Assembly: GCA_018817645.1 (NCBI GenBank)
Contig: JAHITK010000023.1
Location: 1-40,706 of the forward strand
From: Patescibacteria group bacterium
GTDB taxonomy: Bacteria; Patescibacteriota; Minisyncoccia; Minisyncoccales; PEYH01
Direction: 5' to 3'
DNA length: 40,706 nucleotides
The notes under the pieces were generated by a model that was given only the letters and a program-made list of their open reading frames with translations, was not told the DNA's origin and made no database searches. Position 1 is the first letter of the stretch; the number at the start of each line of letters is the position of its first letter. This document shows, one piece after another, positions 17,012 through 26,636 of this stretch. The position numbers and the translations under genes are program-made.

Positions 17012-18724
17012 CTAATTTTCTTCGCTGATTTCCTGAAATTTGTATTTCAACAAATAACGTTTCAAGAAACTTTTCAATAATTTCATTTCTTCCGATTTTA
17101 TCAAAACCGAAATTAAAAGATAAGTTAAAAATCCTATTATCCCTGCTCCAACGGTTTGGAACAAAATACCGACAAAAGTGGCGGTGTTGAGAAACAGGGC
17201 GAAAAGCCGAAGAGAAAAATACGCTACTATGACAGCCGGCAGGGTGGCCATAATTGTCTTTTTAGCGGTTTGGATGATTCCCCTTTTCTTGGCACTCCCG
17301 ATTTTTTTATGCAAAAAAGTGAACAGCAAAACAAACTGAATGATTCCGGAGATGGAATATGCCAAAGGCAAACCCACAATGCTTATATCCCCTAACCCCT
17401 TCAGCTTCAAGGCCTCGGACATAAAACTCTGAAAACAGCCCTGATTTTTCAGGGCATAGACAAAAGAAAAGCACAAAATAATATTTACCAAGACCGTTGC
17501 CAGGGTTATCAAGGTCGGGGTTTTGGTGTCATGGGTCGCATAGAATGCCCGGGAAAGCAAAAGCCCCAAACCGTAAGCAAATAAGCTTAGGGAAAATAAA
17601 GCAAGGCAAGCGCTGGTTAGCCGGGTATCAGACCAGCTGAAACGGCCGGTCCCGAAAATAATTCTTACCACCTGCGCTCTTAAAATAAACAGGAAGGCGC
17701 TGGCCGGGATAAGTAAAAACAAGAGAAGGCGAAAACTGGTAGAAAATTTTTTCAGAAATTCGTCTCTTTTCCCTTGGGAAAAAACCGTTGCCAGAGCCGG
17801 GAAAGCGGCGGTGGAAAAAGGAACGGCCAAAAGGATAATAAAGCTTCGGCTCAAATTATTCGCCAAGTTGAAAACCGCAATTGAGCCGGCGGCCAGAGTG
17901 GAGCCAATGGCGGTCATCACCATAAAATTAATCTGGGAGACCCCGATGCCGATGGAGCGCGGAAGCATCAGATAAAAAACTTTTCTGATTCCCGTATTCA
18001 TTGGAGCGAAAATTTTCCGGGGCCTGAACCCCAGGTGCAGGAATATCGGCAGTTGAATCATCAAGTGGAGAAAAGCGCCCAGAGCCACTCCCCAGGCCAG
18101 ACCGACTAATCCGATTTTCGGCACAAAGAATAAAATGCCGAAAATAATGCCAAGATTATACATTATCGGCGCCAAAGCCGTAACTAAAAATCTTGAAAAT
18201 ACCTGAAGAATACCGCTCAAGATATTGCTGGTGCCGAGAATTATCGGGCTCAAAAACATTATCCGGGTTAGAATCACGGTCATCTCTTTTTTCGCTCCCG
18301 AGAATCCGGGCGCTATCACCGAGACCAACTGGGGGGCAAAAATAAACAAAACCAATGAAACCACGGCGAAAGCCGCAAACATTATATTCACTAAATTAGC
18401 CAGAAATTTCTTGGCTTCCTCTTTGTCTTTCGCCCAGTAATAAGTAAAAATCGGCACAATGGCCGCGGATATGGCGCCCATTATCAAAACCATATTGACA
18501 AAATCAGGAATTCTGAAGGCAGTGTAATAAATATCAAGCTCATCGCCGGCTCCAAATCGGCCAGCTAAAAGGCGGTCCCGGAAAAATCCGAGCAAAGCGC
18601 TTGTTAAACTGGCGGCGGATAAAATAATAGCAGCGACGGTGATATTGCTGGATTTTAAATTGAGGATTCTTTTTATCATTAATCTCTTATTAATATCTCG
18701 ACAATACCTATCTAATCTAAACAT
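17012..18724 (-). CDS. murJ: lipid II flippase MurJ (MviN)
   Basis: Polytopic; MviN signatures FFRDRLLAGRFGAGDELDIYYTAFRIPD. Confidence 0.95.
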   Translation of the reverse strand: MFRLDRYCRDINKRLMIKRILNLKSSNITVAAIILSAASLTSALLGFFRDRLLAGRFGAGDELDIYYTAFRIPDFVNMVLIMGAISAAIVPIFTYYWAKDKEEAKKFLANLVNIMFAAFAVVSLVLFIFAPQLVSVIAPGFSGAKKEMTVILTRIMFLSPIILGTSNILSGILQVFSRFLVTALAPIMYNLGIIFGILFFVPKIGLVGLAWGVALGAFLHLMIQLPIFLHLGFRPRKIFAPMNTGIRKVFYLMLPRSIGIGVSQINFMVMTAIGSTLAAGSIAVFNLANNLSRSFIILLAVPFSTAAFPALATVFSQGKRDEFLKKFSTSFRLLLFLLIPASAFLFILRAQVVRIIFGTGRFSWSDTRLTSACLALFSLSLFAYGLGLLLSRAFYATHDTKTPTLITLATVLVNIILCFSFVYALKNQGCFQSFMSEALKLKGLGDISIVGLPLAYSISGIIQFVLLFTFLHKKIGSAKKRGIIQTAKKTIMATLPAVIVAYFSLRLFALFLNTATFVGILFQTVGAGIIGFLTYLLISVLIKSEEMKLLKSFLKRYLLKYKFQEISEEN

Positions 18725-18781
18725 TTTAGTATTTTTCCGGGTTTTTTACAAATAACCTTTCCCCAAAAAACAAAGAAGAAA

Positions 18782-18828
18782 CTCCTGTGTCGGTTTTCGC
18801 TACTTTTAGCTACTTACGACACAGGAGC
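18782..18828 (-). terminator. inverted repeat, likely terminator of the 18834..19376 gene
   Basis: ctcctgtgtcg...cgacacaggag followed on the minus strand by a T-rich tract. Confidence 0.5.
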
Positions 18829-18833
18829 CAGAA

Positions 18834-19376
18834 TCACCGATTAGATACTTGCGGGAAACCTACCACCGCGTCACTGTCGCGCCAGTGGTCAGTGGCATAA
18901 CCGAGACCGAAGCCGACGCTATGCTCGCCCAAACAGAGATAGGCGGCACGAGGTCTGTCCCTGACCAGCCAAAGCTTGTCATCGCTCTGGCCGAGAGCGG
19001 CAACCGCCCAGATGCCTATCTCTTGGAGCGCCTCCCCGATTTTCTTGTCCTTAAGAGGAGTAAGAAAAAAAGGAAGTCCGTAGCCGAGGTTCCCATCGAG
19101 AAGAAACTGCCGCCCCTTGATTGTCGAAAATCTTTTACGAGGATACCAGATGGGAATATCGACTTTCGCCTTGTTTATGATTCCGCGCTCGGCGAGCTCT
19201 GCCTGCTCTGATTCGTCCCCGCTCCACCTCTCCGGGGGAATTTGAGCAACGAGGTCGTTGTTATACAATTCCTTCATCGCCACCAGCGCTGACTGATCAA
19301 GATCAATAGGAACACCACGAACCCAGATCAGCTTGCGAGTAGCGGCCATCACCGAAGTTTCTATCGTCCCAGGCAT
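18834..19376 (-). CDS. hypothetical protein
   Basis: Listed ORF begins at 19385 (GTG), but AAGGAGGTGAGTAGAATG places a strong SD before the ATG at 19376; no family recognised. Confidence 0.65.
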   Translation of the reverse strand: MPGTIETSVMAATRKLIWVRGVPIDLDQSALVAMKELYNNDLVAQIPPERWSGDESEQAELAERGIINKAKVDIPIWYPRKRFSTIKGRQFLLDGNLGYGLPFFLTPLKDKKIGEALQEIGIWAVAALGQSDDKLWLVRDRPRAAYLCLGEHSVGFGLGYATDHWRDSDAVVGFPQVSNR

Positions 19377-19415
19377 TCTACTCACCTCCTTCTTGCTTAG
19401 TAGATTGGTCTTTCT

Positions 19416-19476
19416 TGCTTACAGCTCCCGGTATTCAATATTTCTTAATATTTCTAAATGCCAGGAGCTGTAAGCA
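19416..19476. other. inverted-repeat hairpin in divergent intergenic region
   Basis: tgcttacagctcccgg ... ccaggagctgtaagca, loop about 29 nt. Confidence 0.7.
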
Positions 19477-19566
19477 AAGGCAAGTATCTTTATTTATCCT
19501 TATTAAGGTTCAATGACTTTATGATATTAGAATATCTTCCGAGAAAAGTCAAGGGCGGGAATATTA

Positions 19567-19676
19567 TTACGAGGCCCTTACGAGGCCCTTACGAGGCCCG
19601 GCCTCGTAGTGAAGTTTTTGTTAGTTTTTGTTAGGGTCGCACCCTAACAAATTTGTTAGGGTGCGACCCTAACAAA
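19567..19676. repeat. palindromic repeat cluster (families A and B)
   Basis: ACGAGGCCCGGCCTCGT (19591-19607) preceded by two half-units; 50-bp perfect palindrome tttGTTAGGGTCGCACCCTAACaaatttGTTAGGGTGCGACCCTAACaaa (19627-19676). Confidence 0.95.
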
Positions 19677-19817
19677 CTGTTCGTAATTTTTACTTGACTA
19701 TAAAATCTGTTTTGAGTAGGATGACCGTAGAATAAATATCGGCAGGACAATTTGTCCTAACAGCACTTTCAACAATCAGGGTTTTAGAGATGCGACCAAG
19801 AAGACAAGGAGGAAAAA

Positions 19818-20552
19818 ATGGAGGGCAGAAAAATGATTCTGTTTGAAGGCAACATCAGTGCAGGCAAGAGCACTCTCGGCAAGAAATTGGCAGAAGGCGG
19901 GAAGTTCGGGTTCATTGAAGAGCCAGTCAGTGTCTGGCAGAACTTCCGGCTTGATAACGGAGAAGTTGAGAATCTGCTCGGCATCTTCTACAAAGATATG
20001 CATCGCTGGTCATTCTTTTTCCAGATGGTCGCCTTTGCCACTCGCGCAAAGACCTGGGATGAAATCCTGGCATGGGACAATCACCAGATGGTGGCGCTTG
20101 AACGCTCCGTCTTCTGCGACCGCAATGTCTTTGCTCTGAACTGTTTCCAGAGCGGGCTGATGGAAAGAAGGGAATGGCAGGCCTACTGCTTAATCTGGGA
20201 CTTCATCAACTCCCGGCACTGGTGCGCCCGTCCTGACCTTGTCGTGTATGTACATACACCGGCAGAGACCTGCTATGAGCGAATGCTCGAAGAGCGCGGG
20301 AGGCCAGAAGAAACAGATATTACTTTGGCGTACCTGCGCGCGCTTGAAAAACTCCATGACGATTGGCTGGATTCGCCGGTTCTTCCGTCAGGCCTGTGCC
20401 TTATCAACCAGCAACAAACTCCTGTTCTGAAACTGAACGGAGAAAGACCCTGGGCCACCGAAGAACTTCAAGAGCAGATTGAAGCGCATCTGCCAAACAG
20501 ACAACTATCCCTGCTTGAAGGGATCCCATCTCATCCGGCAAATTGCGCATAA
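19818..20552 (+). CDS. deoxynucleoside kinase (dNK/dGK/dCK family)
   Basis: P-loop FEGNISAGKST, LERSVFCDRNVF, lid ERGRPEE; strong SD AAGGAGG. Confidence 0.88.
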   Translation: MEGRKMILFEGNISAGKSTLGKKLAEGGKFGFIEEPVSVWQNFRLDNGEVENLLGIFYKDMHRWSFFFQMVAFATRAKTWDEILAWDNHQMVALERSVFCDRNVFALNCFQSGLMERREWQAYCLIWDFINSRHWCARPDLVVYVHTPAETCYERMLEERGRPEETDITLAYLRALEKLHDDWLDSPVLPSGLCLINQQQTPVLKLNGERPWATEELQEQIEAHLPNRQLSLLEGIPSHPANCA

Positions 20553-20574
20553 ATCCTCCTCGCCGATCCCCGGT

Positions 20575-20626
20575 CCGCGAAGCGAATGAGAAGATATCTC
20601 ATTCGCTTCGCGGTTCCTTTTTTTTT
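20575..20626 (+). terminator. Rho-independent terminator of the deoxynucleoside kinase gene
   Basis: ccgcgaagcgaatgag-aagatat-ctcattcgcttcgcgg then ttcctttttttttt. Confidence 0.88.
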
Positions 20627-20707
20627 AAATACTCCCGCAAAAATTTTCTTATTTTCCTTTTAATAATCTTTTGCTATAATTAACGACTCGTTTAAAATAA
20701 GCATTTT

Positions 20708-21331
20708 ATGAAACACGCGCTTGAAGTAAAAAACCTGCATAAGAATTACAGGGAAGTGAAGGCCCTTAAAGGGATTAATTTTGAGGTTGGAGCGGGCGAA
20801 ATTTTCGCTTTGGTGGGGCCTAATGGCGCGGGCAAATCAACTGCTCTGAAAATCATCGCCACCATCCTCACTCCTTCCGAGGGCGAAGTCAAAATCTGCG
20901 GTTATGACATAAAAAAAGAGGCGAATAAGGCAAGGGAAATCATTAGTTATCTGCCGGAAGAAGCCGGAGCGTATAAAAATCTTTCCGGGATGAGTTATCT
21001 TAAATTTATGGCCTCTATTTTCACAAACAATAAAAATCAACAAAAAGAATTTCTTGATTACGCAATCCAGATAGCTGGACTTGGCAATCGGCTCAAAGAC
21101 AAAGCAAAGACCTTCAGCAAGGGTATGACTAGAAAACTCCTACTCGCCCGCACTGTTATGAGCAAGCCGAAACTGACAATTCTTGACGAACCCACCAGCG
21201 GGCTTGATGTGGTGAACGCTTTTGAAATCCGAAGAATAATAAAGGACCTGGCAAAAAAAGGGATGTCCGTCCTCCTGTCCAGCCACATTTTCTCATCCAT
21301 TTCTGATGCCCCAGAATCTCATAACGCATAA
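20708..21331 (+). pseudogene. ABC transporter ATPase truncated after the H-loop region
   Basis: Walker A GPNGAGKST, FSKGMTRKLLLAR, Walker B LTILDEPTSGLD; ends abruptly after LLSSH-IFSSISDAPESHNA. Confidence 0.75.
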
Positions 21332-21470
21332 TTTCCCTCTGATTATATTAGGAATCGTTTACCAATTATTTGTCTTTGCTATTCTCATTACCATTGCTGC
21401 CAAAATCTTTTCTTCAGACAAAGTAATTACAATGAAGTTGAGCTTCAAGAAAAAGTGGCCCAAAAAATAA
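21306..21470 (+). pseudogene. C-terminal fragment of an ABC-2 type permease (out of frame with the ATPase ORF)
   Basis: MPQNLITHNFPLIILGIVYQLFVFAILITIAAKIFSSDKVITMKLSFKKKWPKK* resembles a last TM helix plus basic tail. Confidence 0.55.
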
Positions 21471-21539
21471 TTTATTTTATAATGATTTTTGGGTGGGAAA
21501 TGTCTCTTTCGGAAGGGATTTTTAAAAAAACAAAACATA

Positions 21540-21579
21540 TAAAACAAATACAGACAGCTCCTTCGGGGAGCTGTCTGTA
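21540..21579 (-). terminator. rnpB terminator
   Basis: cagacagctccttcggggagctgtctg hairpin, minus-strand T-rich tail (atttgtttt). Confidence 0.8.
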
Positions 21580-21582
21580 TTA

Positions 21583-21909
21583 TGCCAAGTAGGCAATAAG
21601 CCGAATTCTGTTTTGGGCAATCATCTATCTTGTCCTTCGATTACTCTCAGGATCATGCGAGCTACAATTTGCTCTTGCACCCGGGCAAGGATTTAGCCGT
21701 TTCACCCCTTGAGTTTCCTCAAGGGCTTACCCCAAAGGGGCACCCCTCGCCTTTCGGCTCAGGACGTCACTGTTCGCACCTCTATCCTCACGGACGACGG
21801 GTATTACCCGCTGCCTGTGTCGCTGGCAAACAGCCACTGGGTGTTCGGACTTTCCTCTCCTCATTAGCGCAAAGCGCCGATGAAAAGCGATTGCCTTGCC
21901 TACTTGGCA
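21583..21909 (-). ncRNA. rnpB: RNase P RNA, bacterial type A-like
   Basis: Minus strand GAGGAGAGGAAAGTCCGAACACCC, closing helix TGCCAAGTAGGCAA / TTGCCTACTTGGCA at the two ends, ATAAGCCGAATTCTGT near the 3' end. Confidence 0.95.
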
Positions 21910-22005
21910 TCTTTATTATATCAAAATCTTCTAAAAAGTCAAATTTTCTGACGGAATTTCCAAAATTAAAGGTATCGGAAGGGGTGGATAACTTTCCCCA
22001 AAAAA

Positions 22006-22090
22006 TTACGAGGCCCGGCCTCGTTGCGAGAATCCGTTGATTTGGCGAGGTTCCGGCGTTTAGCGAAAATTACGAGGCCCGGCCTCGTAA
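22006..22090. repeat. 85-bp composite palindromic unit (family B)
   Basis: ttACGAGGCCCGGCCTCGT-spacer-attACGAGGCCCGGCCTCGTaa; homologous to 31589-31672. Confidence 0.93.
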
Positions 22091-22123
22091 TTTCTTTTGT
22101 CTTAGTAAAATATGACAAGATAA

Positions 22124-22558
22124 TCAAAATAATTTTTGGGTTTCGGCGTCCAAGGCCTGATTTGCTAATTTGTCAGCCAGAGCGTTTTGCTCTCTGGGAA
22201 TCAACTGAAAATCCACTTTTTTGTAATCAATCTTTAAATTCCAAACCTGAATAAATAGTTTTTGAATATTCGGCTCTTTTATTTTGTACTTTCCGGACAA
22301 TTGCGAAACCATCAATTCGGAATCCGATTTTATCAAAACCTCCGCATTCTTTATTTTCGCCTTGCCCACTAACGCCTTAATTTTTTTCAAGGCAAAAATC
22401 ACGGCTTGATATTCGGCTTCATTATTGGTGGCTTTGCCGATTGTTTCTGAATATTCCTTTTGCGCCGCGCCCCGCGAATCAGCTATTATAACCCCGAGAG
22501 AGGCCGGTCCCGGATTGCCCCGCGAAGCGCCGTCTGTAAAAACAATGATTTTGGTCAT
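22124..22558 (-). CDS. ribonuclease HI-like
   Basis: IIVFTDGASRGNPGPASLGVI, NNEAEYQAVIFALK, SDSELMVSQLSGKYKIK. Confidence 0.9.
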   Translation of the reverse strand: MTKIIVFTDGASRGNPGPASLGVIIADSRGAAQKEYSETIGKATNNEAEYQAVIFALKKIKALVGKAKIKNAEVLIKSDSELMVSQLSGKYKIKEPNIQKLFIQVWNLKIDYKKVDFQLIPREQNALADKLANQALDAETQKLF

Positions 22559-22592
22559 ACCTGTTAAAGCGAGGGGTCTGATTCTGGGACAC

Positions 22593-23783
22593 TTAAGACC
22601 CCAAACGTTTGCTAAAATATTTTTCTAAGCACTTCTCCAATTTAGGGAGGTTTATATTCTTCACCCGGCATCCGCAGGCCGGAGCATGGCCTCCGTAGGT
22701 CTCAAGAAATTTCTTGCATTTTATAAGAGCGTCGACTCCGTCCAAATCATAGGGCAATCTGGCCGAACAAACGCTCTCCTGCTCTCCTTTCTTGAAAAGA
22801 AAAATCGGCTTTTTGTAAAGTTGAACGAGTTTTGAAGCGATCACTCCAAGCGCCGGCACTGGCCAATAATCGCTGATTTCAAAAATCATCAACGATTCTT
22901 TTTTTTCTTTTTCTATTTTCTGAATAAGTTCTTCAAGAGTTTGCTGGATTATGGCTTTCTTTTCCCGGTTCTGCTTAATCAGTCGCTGGGCTAATGCTTT
23001 CGCTTCCTTAAGAGATGTTTCTCTCAATAGCAGATAACTTTCGGCAATATTGTCTTTTAATTTCGCGCTGTTAAGCGGAGCGATAATTTTCTGGAAAATA
23101 TCAACATCTGTCTGCAAATCAACTTCCCCCAGTTCAATCAAGGCCAGAAGACCCGGTCGCTGAGTGGTCAACAAGGCGTTTATTCCTCTATCCACCAACT
23201 CGCGATTATCATCTTTAAGGGGCATCAAATCAGAGAGAGTAGCCAAAGCCGTCAATTCCAGTAATTTTTCCTTGGCGTATTCCGGATGGTTGGTTTTTGA
23301 CAAAGCCCACTCCGCCACTTTATAGACAAGCCCGACTGCGGCAAAATCAGTAAACGGATAGGTCTCGCCTTGCTGCTTCGGGTCAATTAAAAAATCCGGC
23401 TTAGCCACTTTTTCCAAAGGAGGATGGTGGTCAATAATTACGGTTTCAAAGCCCATCTTCTTCGCCTTTTTAATCTCTTTAACATTCGCTATCCCGCAGT
23501 CAACCGCAAAAAACAAGACCGGCGCCTCCTTGGCAAATAAGTGCAGGACTTGAGCGCTGATTCCGTGCCCTTCTTCTTCCCTGTTCGGGAAATAAACCTT
23601 GATATTTTTATTCTGGGAATACAAGGGATTCAGGAGTTCAAAAAGTTCCTGTAATACAACGACTGAAGCGATGCCGTCTAAATCAGCATCGCCAAAAATA
23701 ATTACTTTCTCGCCTTTTTCGGCTGCTCTCAAAACTCTTTGGGCAACCTCTTGCGTCCCTTTTGGATATTCGCTATTTTTCAT
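22593..23783 (-). CDS. DHH family phosphoesterase, RecJ-like
   Basis: IFGDADLDGIASVVVL, VIIDHHPP, C-terminal DHHA1-like YGGHAPACGCRV. Confidence 0.88.
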   Translation of the reverse strand: MKNSEYPKGTQEVAQRVLRAAEKGEKVIIFGDADLDGIASVVVLQELFELLNPLYSQNKNIKVYFPNREEEGHGISAQVLHLFAKEAPVLFFAVDCGIANVKEIKKAKKMGFETVIIDHHPPLEKVAKPDFLIDPKQQGETYPFTDFAAVGLVYKVAEWALSKTNHPEYAKEKLLELTALATLSDLMPLKDDNRELVDRGINALLTTQRPGLLALIELGEVDLQTDVDIFQKIIAPLNSAKLKDNIAESYLLLRETSLKEAKALAQRLIKQNREKKAIIQQTLEELIQKIEKEKKESLMIFEISDYWPVPALGVIASKLVQLYKKPIFLFKKGEQESVCSARLPYDLDGVDALIKCKKFLETYGGHAPACGCRVKNINLPKLEKCLEKYFSKRLGS

Positions 23784-23787
23784 AAAA

Positions 23788-24966
23788 CTATCTTTCTAAG
23801 GCCTTAATTCCCGGGAGTTCGTTCCCGCTGAAAAATTCAAGCATCGCTCCCCCGCCGGTGGAAACATAATCAAACTTTCCCCGCAAATTATTTTCTGCCA
23901 AGAAAGCATTGGTATCTCCTCCTCCGACCACTGAAAAAGAGCGGCTCCTCAAAATAGCGCTGGCAATGGCTAAAGTCCCGTTGGAAAACCTTTCGTCTTC
24001 AATGTAGCCAAGCGGCCCGTTCCAGATGACGGTCTTGGCTTCTTGAATGATGTCGGAAAACATTCTGACGCTCTCGGGACCGATATCGAACATCTGCTCC
24101 TCGCTCCTGATTTTCCCAATTGCCGACTGACGCAGATAATCTGGCTGATGATTTCTAAGCCCGACCAAGGCGTCTATGGGCAAATGTAATTTGGAATTGG
24201 TAAGCTCCAGGTCTACTAATTTTTCTTCCATTCCATCTTCTAATATAAAGGGGGATAATGAAATCCCTTTGACATACAATATGGCCGGAGCGATTTTACC
24301 GCCCACCAAAATATGGTCAGCGATTTTTAAAAAATTAATCAAGCAGGGAGTTTTTGTTTTTAACTTAGCCCCGCCTAAAATTGCCACCAACGGCCTCTTA
24401 GGTTTTTCTAAAACAGAACCCAAAACCTTGACCTCCTCTTCAAATAACAACCCGGCCACCGAAGGCAGATATTTTGGTATCCCTACCACAGAAGCATGTT
24501 TGCGGTGAGCGCTGCTAAAAGCGTCATTAACAAAAATCTCTCCTAAAGACGACAATTGCTTGGCAAAGGCATCATCATTAGAGGTCTCTCCGGGAAAAAA
24601 TCTCAAATTTTCCAATAGCAGAAGTTCTCCCGGTTTAAGGTTTTTCACCGCCTTTTCCGCTTCTCTGCCGATACAGGTTTTAGCGAACTTTACTTCTTTA
24701 TCCAATAAGGACGATAATTTTTTAGCCACCGGATAAAGGGTTAACTTTTGAATCCTTGTTCTGATATTTTGGATTTCATCGGGCCGGCCCAGATGGCCGA
24801 TCAAAATAATTTTCGCCTCGTTTTCAATAAGAAATTTTATGGTGGGCAAAGACCGCCTGATTCTGAAATCATCGGTGATTTCTCCTTTTTCATCAAGCGG
24901 GACATCAAAATTAGCTCTTAAGAGAACTCTTTTATCTTTAAAGGCAAAATTTTTAAGAGTATTCAT
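23788..24966 (-). CDS. pgk: phosphoglycerate kinase
   Basis: RVLLRANFDVPLD, LIGHLGRPD, FVNDAFSSAHRKHASVVG, VVGGGDTNAF. Confidence 0.97.
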   Translation of the reverse strand: MNTLKNFAFKDKRVLLRANFDVPLDEKGEITDDFRIRRSLPTIKFLIENEAKIILIGHLGRPDEIQNIRTRIQKLTLYPVAKKLSSLLDKEVKFAKTCIGREAEKAVKNLKPGELLLLENLRFFPGETSNDDAFAKQLSSLGEIFVNDAFSSAHRKHASVVGIPKYLPSVAGLLFEEEVKVLGSVLEKPKRPLVAILGGAKLKTKTPCLINFLKIADHILVGGKIAPAILYVKGISLSPFILEDGMEEKLVDLELTNSKLHLPIDALVGLRNHQPDYLRQSAIGKIRSEEQMFDIGPESVRMFSDIIQEAKTVIWNGPLGYIEDERFSNGTLAIASAILRSRSFSVVGGGDTNAFLAENNLRGKFDYVSTGGGAMLEFFSGNELPGIKALER

Positions 24967-24989
24967 AAATTATTAATAATTAATCCTGG

Positions 24990-26633
24990 TTAGTCAAAAT
25001 TCACTTTTTCGCCGGGCTTTAAAAATCCGCTTTTTCTTTCACTTTCCGGCAACAACTCTTCTTTTTTGATTTCAACTGGCTTGGTATCGCGCAGGGCCTC
25101 TTCCAATGCGCCTTTTAACGCGCTGACATCAATTTCTTTTTTTATTCTTTCCTTCTCATTATTGTTCTTGTTGCGCGGAGGCGAAAAAGGAATCGGCTCT
25201 TTTCCTAACGCCTCTTTCAAACTGATAGAAACAGCCGGCGTGGTTTCCTCTGTTGTTTTGGGGCTTTCTCTAAGAGCGGGGCGGTTATTAAAATTGCTTC
25301 CGCTGTTCCTTCTCTTGTTCTTCTTTCCTTTGTTTTTCAGCGCCTCCCCCCCTTCGCTCCCCTTGGACCACTCGCTGATGCAATCCTCTACCGTTTTCCT
25401 GGAAAGAGCGTATTTTTTTCGGGAAAAATCAATTATCTCGTTTCTGAAAGAATTCTCGATTTTTCCGATTGGCGGAAGGGTCATTGCCGAAAACGGCCGG
25501 CCGGCAATCCCGTCAATCATCAGTTTTATATATATATCATATTTTGGCAGATTTACGAAATCGCCGGCTTCAAAAACCGGCGTGAATTCCTTTTCCAAAT
25601 ATTCCGCGTCTTCGGCTCCGATTCTGAAGGTGATGATCGTTCCGGCATTGCCAAAAACCGCGTCCCCTACTGTTTCTTCCATCTGGGCAATATACTGATG
25701 CGCCAAAATCAGCGACAAGCGATATTTCCTGGCTTCTGACAAAATATTCGTGAATGATTCCGTGGCAAAGTTCTGGAATTCGTCTACATATAGGAAAAAG
25801 TCGTTGCGTTCCTGCTCGGCTATTTCCACGCGCGACATTGCCGCAAGATAAAGTTTGGTTATAACAAGGGCGCCCAAAAGAGTGGAGTTCGCTTCTCCGA
25901 TTCTGCCTTTGGACAGGTTGACCACCAAAATTTTCTTCTCGTCCATAATTCCCCTCATATCTATCGAAGAACGGATTTGTCCGATAATATTCCTGACCAA
26001 TGGATTTGAAGAAAATTGCCCGACCTTATTCTGAATGGCCGCGGTCGCCTCCACTTCATACCGCTGGGTATAACGGGCAAACTCTTGCGTCCAAAAGGCC
26101 TTTACCACCGGGTCATTAACTTTTTCAACCACTTTCTTCCGGTAATCCACATCAGACAGCATCCGGTTGATGCAAAGAAGGGTAGCGCCCGGATATTCAA
26201 GTAAAGCCAGAATGGCGTTGCTCAAAATATATTCCATTCTCGCCGACCAAACATCGGGCCAAATTTTCTTAAAGACCCCCATCAGGCCGGAGGCAATCAA
26301 GTGCCGGATATTCGGGTCCTTGACCTCCATAATGTTAAAACCGATCGGCCAATCAATATCAGCAGGGTTCAAATAAACCACATCCTTTATTCTTTCCTTC
26401 GGGACATAATCCAAAAGTTCTTCCGCCTGTTCTCCATGGGGGTCAATAAAAGCCAAACCATAGCCCTGTCGGATATCCTGGGCGGCCATATTGGCCAACA
26501 AGGTGGTCTTGCCCATCCCGGTTTTGCCGATGATATAAATGTGCTTTCGGCGGTCATCGAGTTTAATGCCGAATCGCTTGTCGGTATTGCGAAAGTTTGT
26601 TATCCCTAAAAAATTTATGTATTCATCTTCCAT
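24990..26633 (-). CDS. VirD4/TraG-like (DUF87-type) DNA-transfer ATPase
   Basis: YIIGKTGMGKTTLLANMAAQD, FIDPHGEQAEELL, DFFLYVDEFQNFATESF. Confidence 0.88.
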   Translation of the reverse strand: MEDEYINFLGITNFRNTDKRFGIKLDDRRKHIYIIGKTGMGKTTLLANMAAQDIRQGYGLAFIDPHGEQAEELLDYVPKERIKDVVYLNPADIDWPIGFNIMEVKDPNIRHLIASGLMGVFKKIWPDVWSARMEYILSNAILALLEYPGATLLCINRMLSDVDYRKKVVEKVNDPVVKAFWTQEFARYTQRYEVEATAAIQNKVGQFSSNPLVRNIIGQIRSSIDMRGIMDEKKILVVNLSKGRIGEANSTLLGALVITKLYLAAMSRVEIAEQERNDFFLYVDEFQNFATESFTNILSEARKYRLSLILAHQYIAQMEETVGDAVFGNAGTIITFRIGAEDAEYLEKEFTPVFEAGDFVNLPKYDIYIKLMIDGIAGRPFSAMTLPPIGKIENSFRNEIIDFSRKKYALSRKTVEDCISEWSKGSEGGEALKNKGKKNKRRNSGSNFNNRPALRESPKTTEETTPAVSISLKEALGKEPIPFSPPRNKNNNEKERIKKEIDVSALKGALEEALRDTKPVEIKKEELLPESERKSGFLKPGEKVNFD

Positions 26634-26636
26634 AAA

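Noticed and set aside
19567-19676. Possible CRISPR array from repeated ~19-bp motifs
   Set aside because: Repeats are short palindromes with irregular 4-25 nt spacing and no unique spacers; no cas genes nearby.
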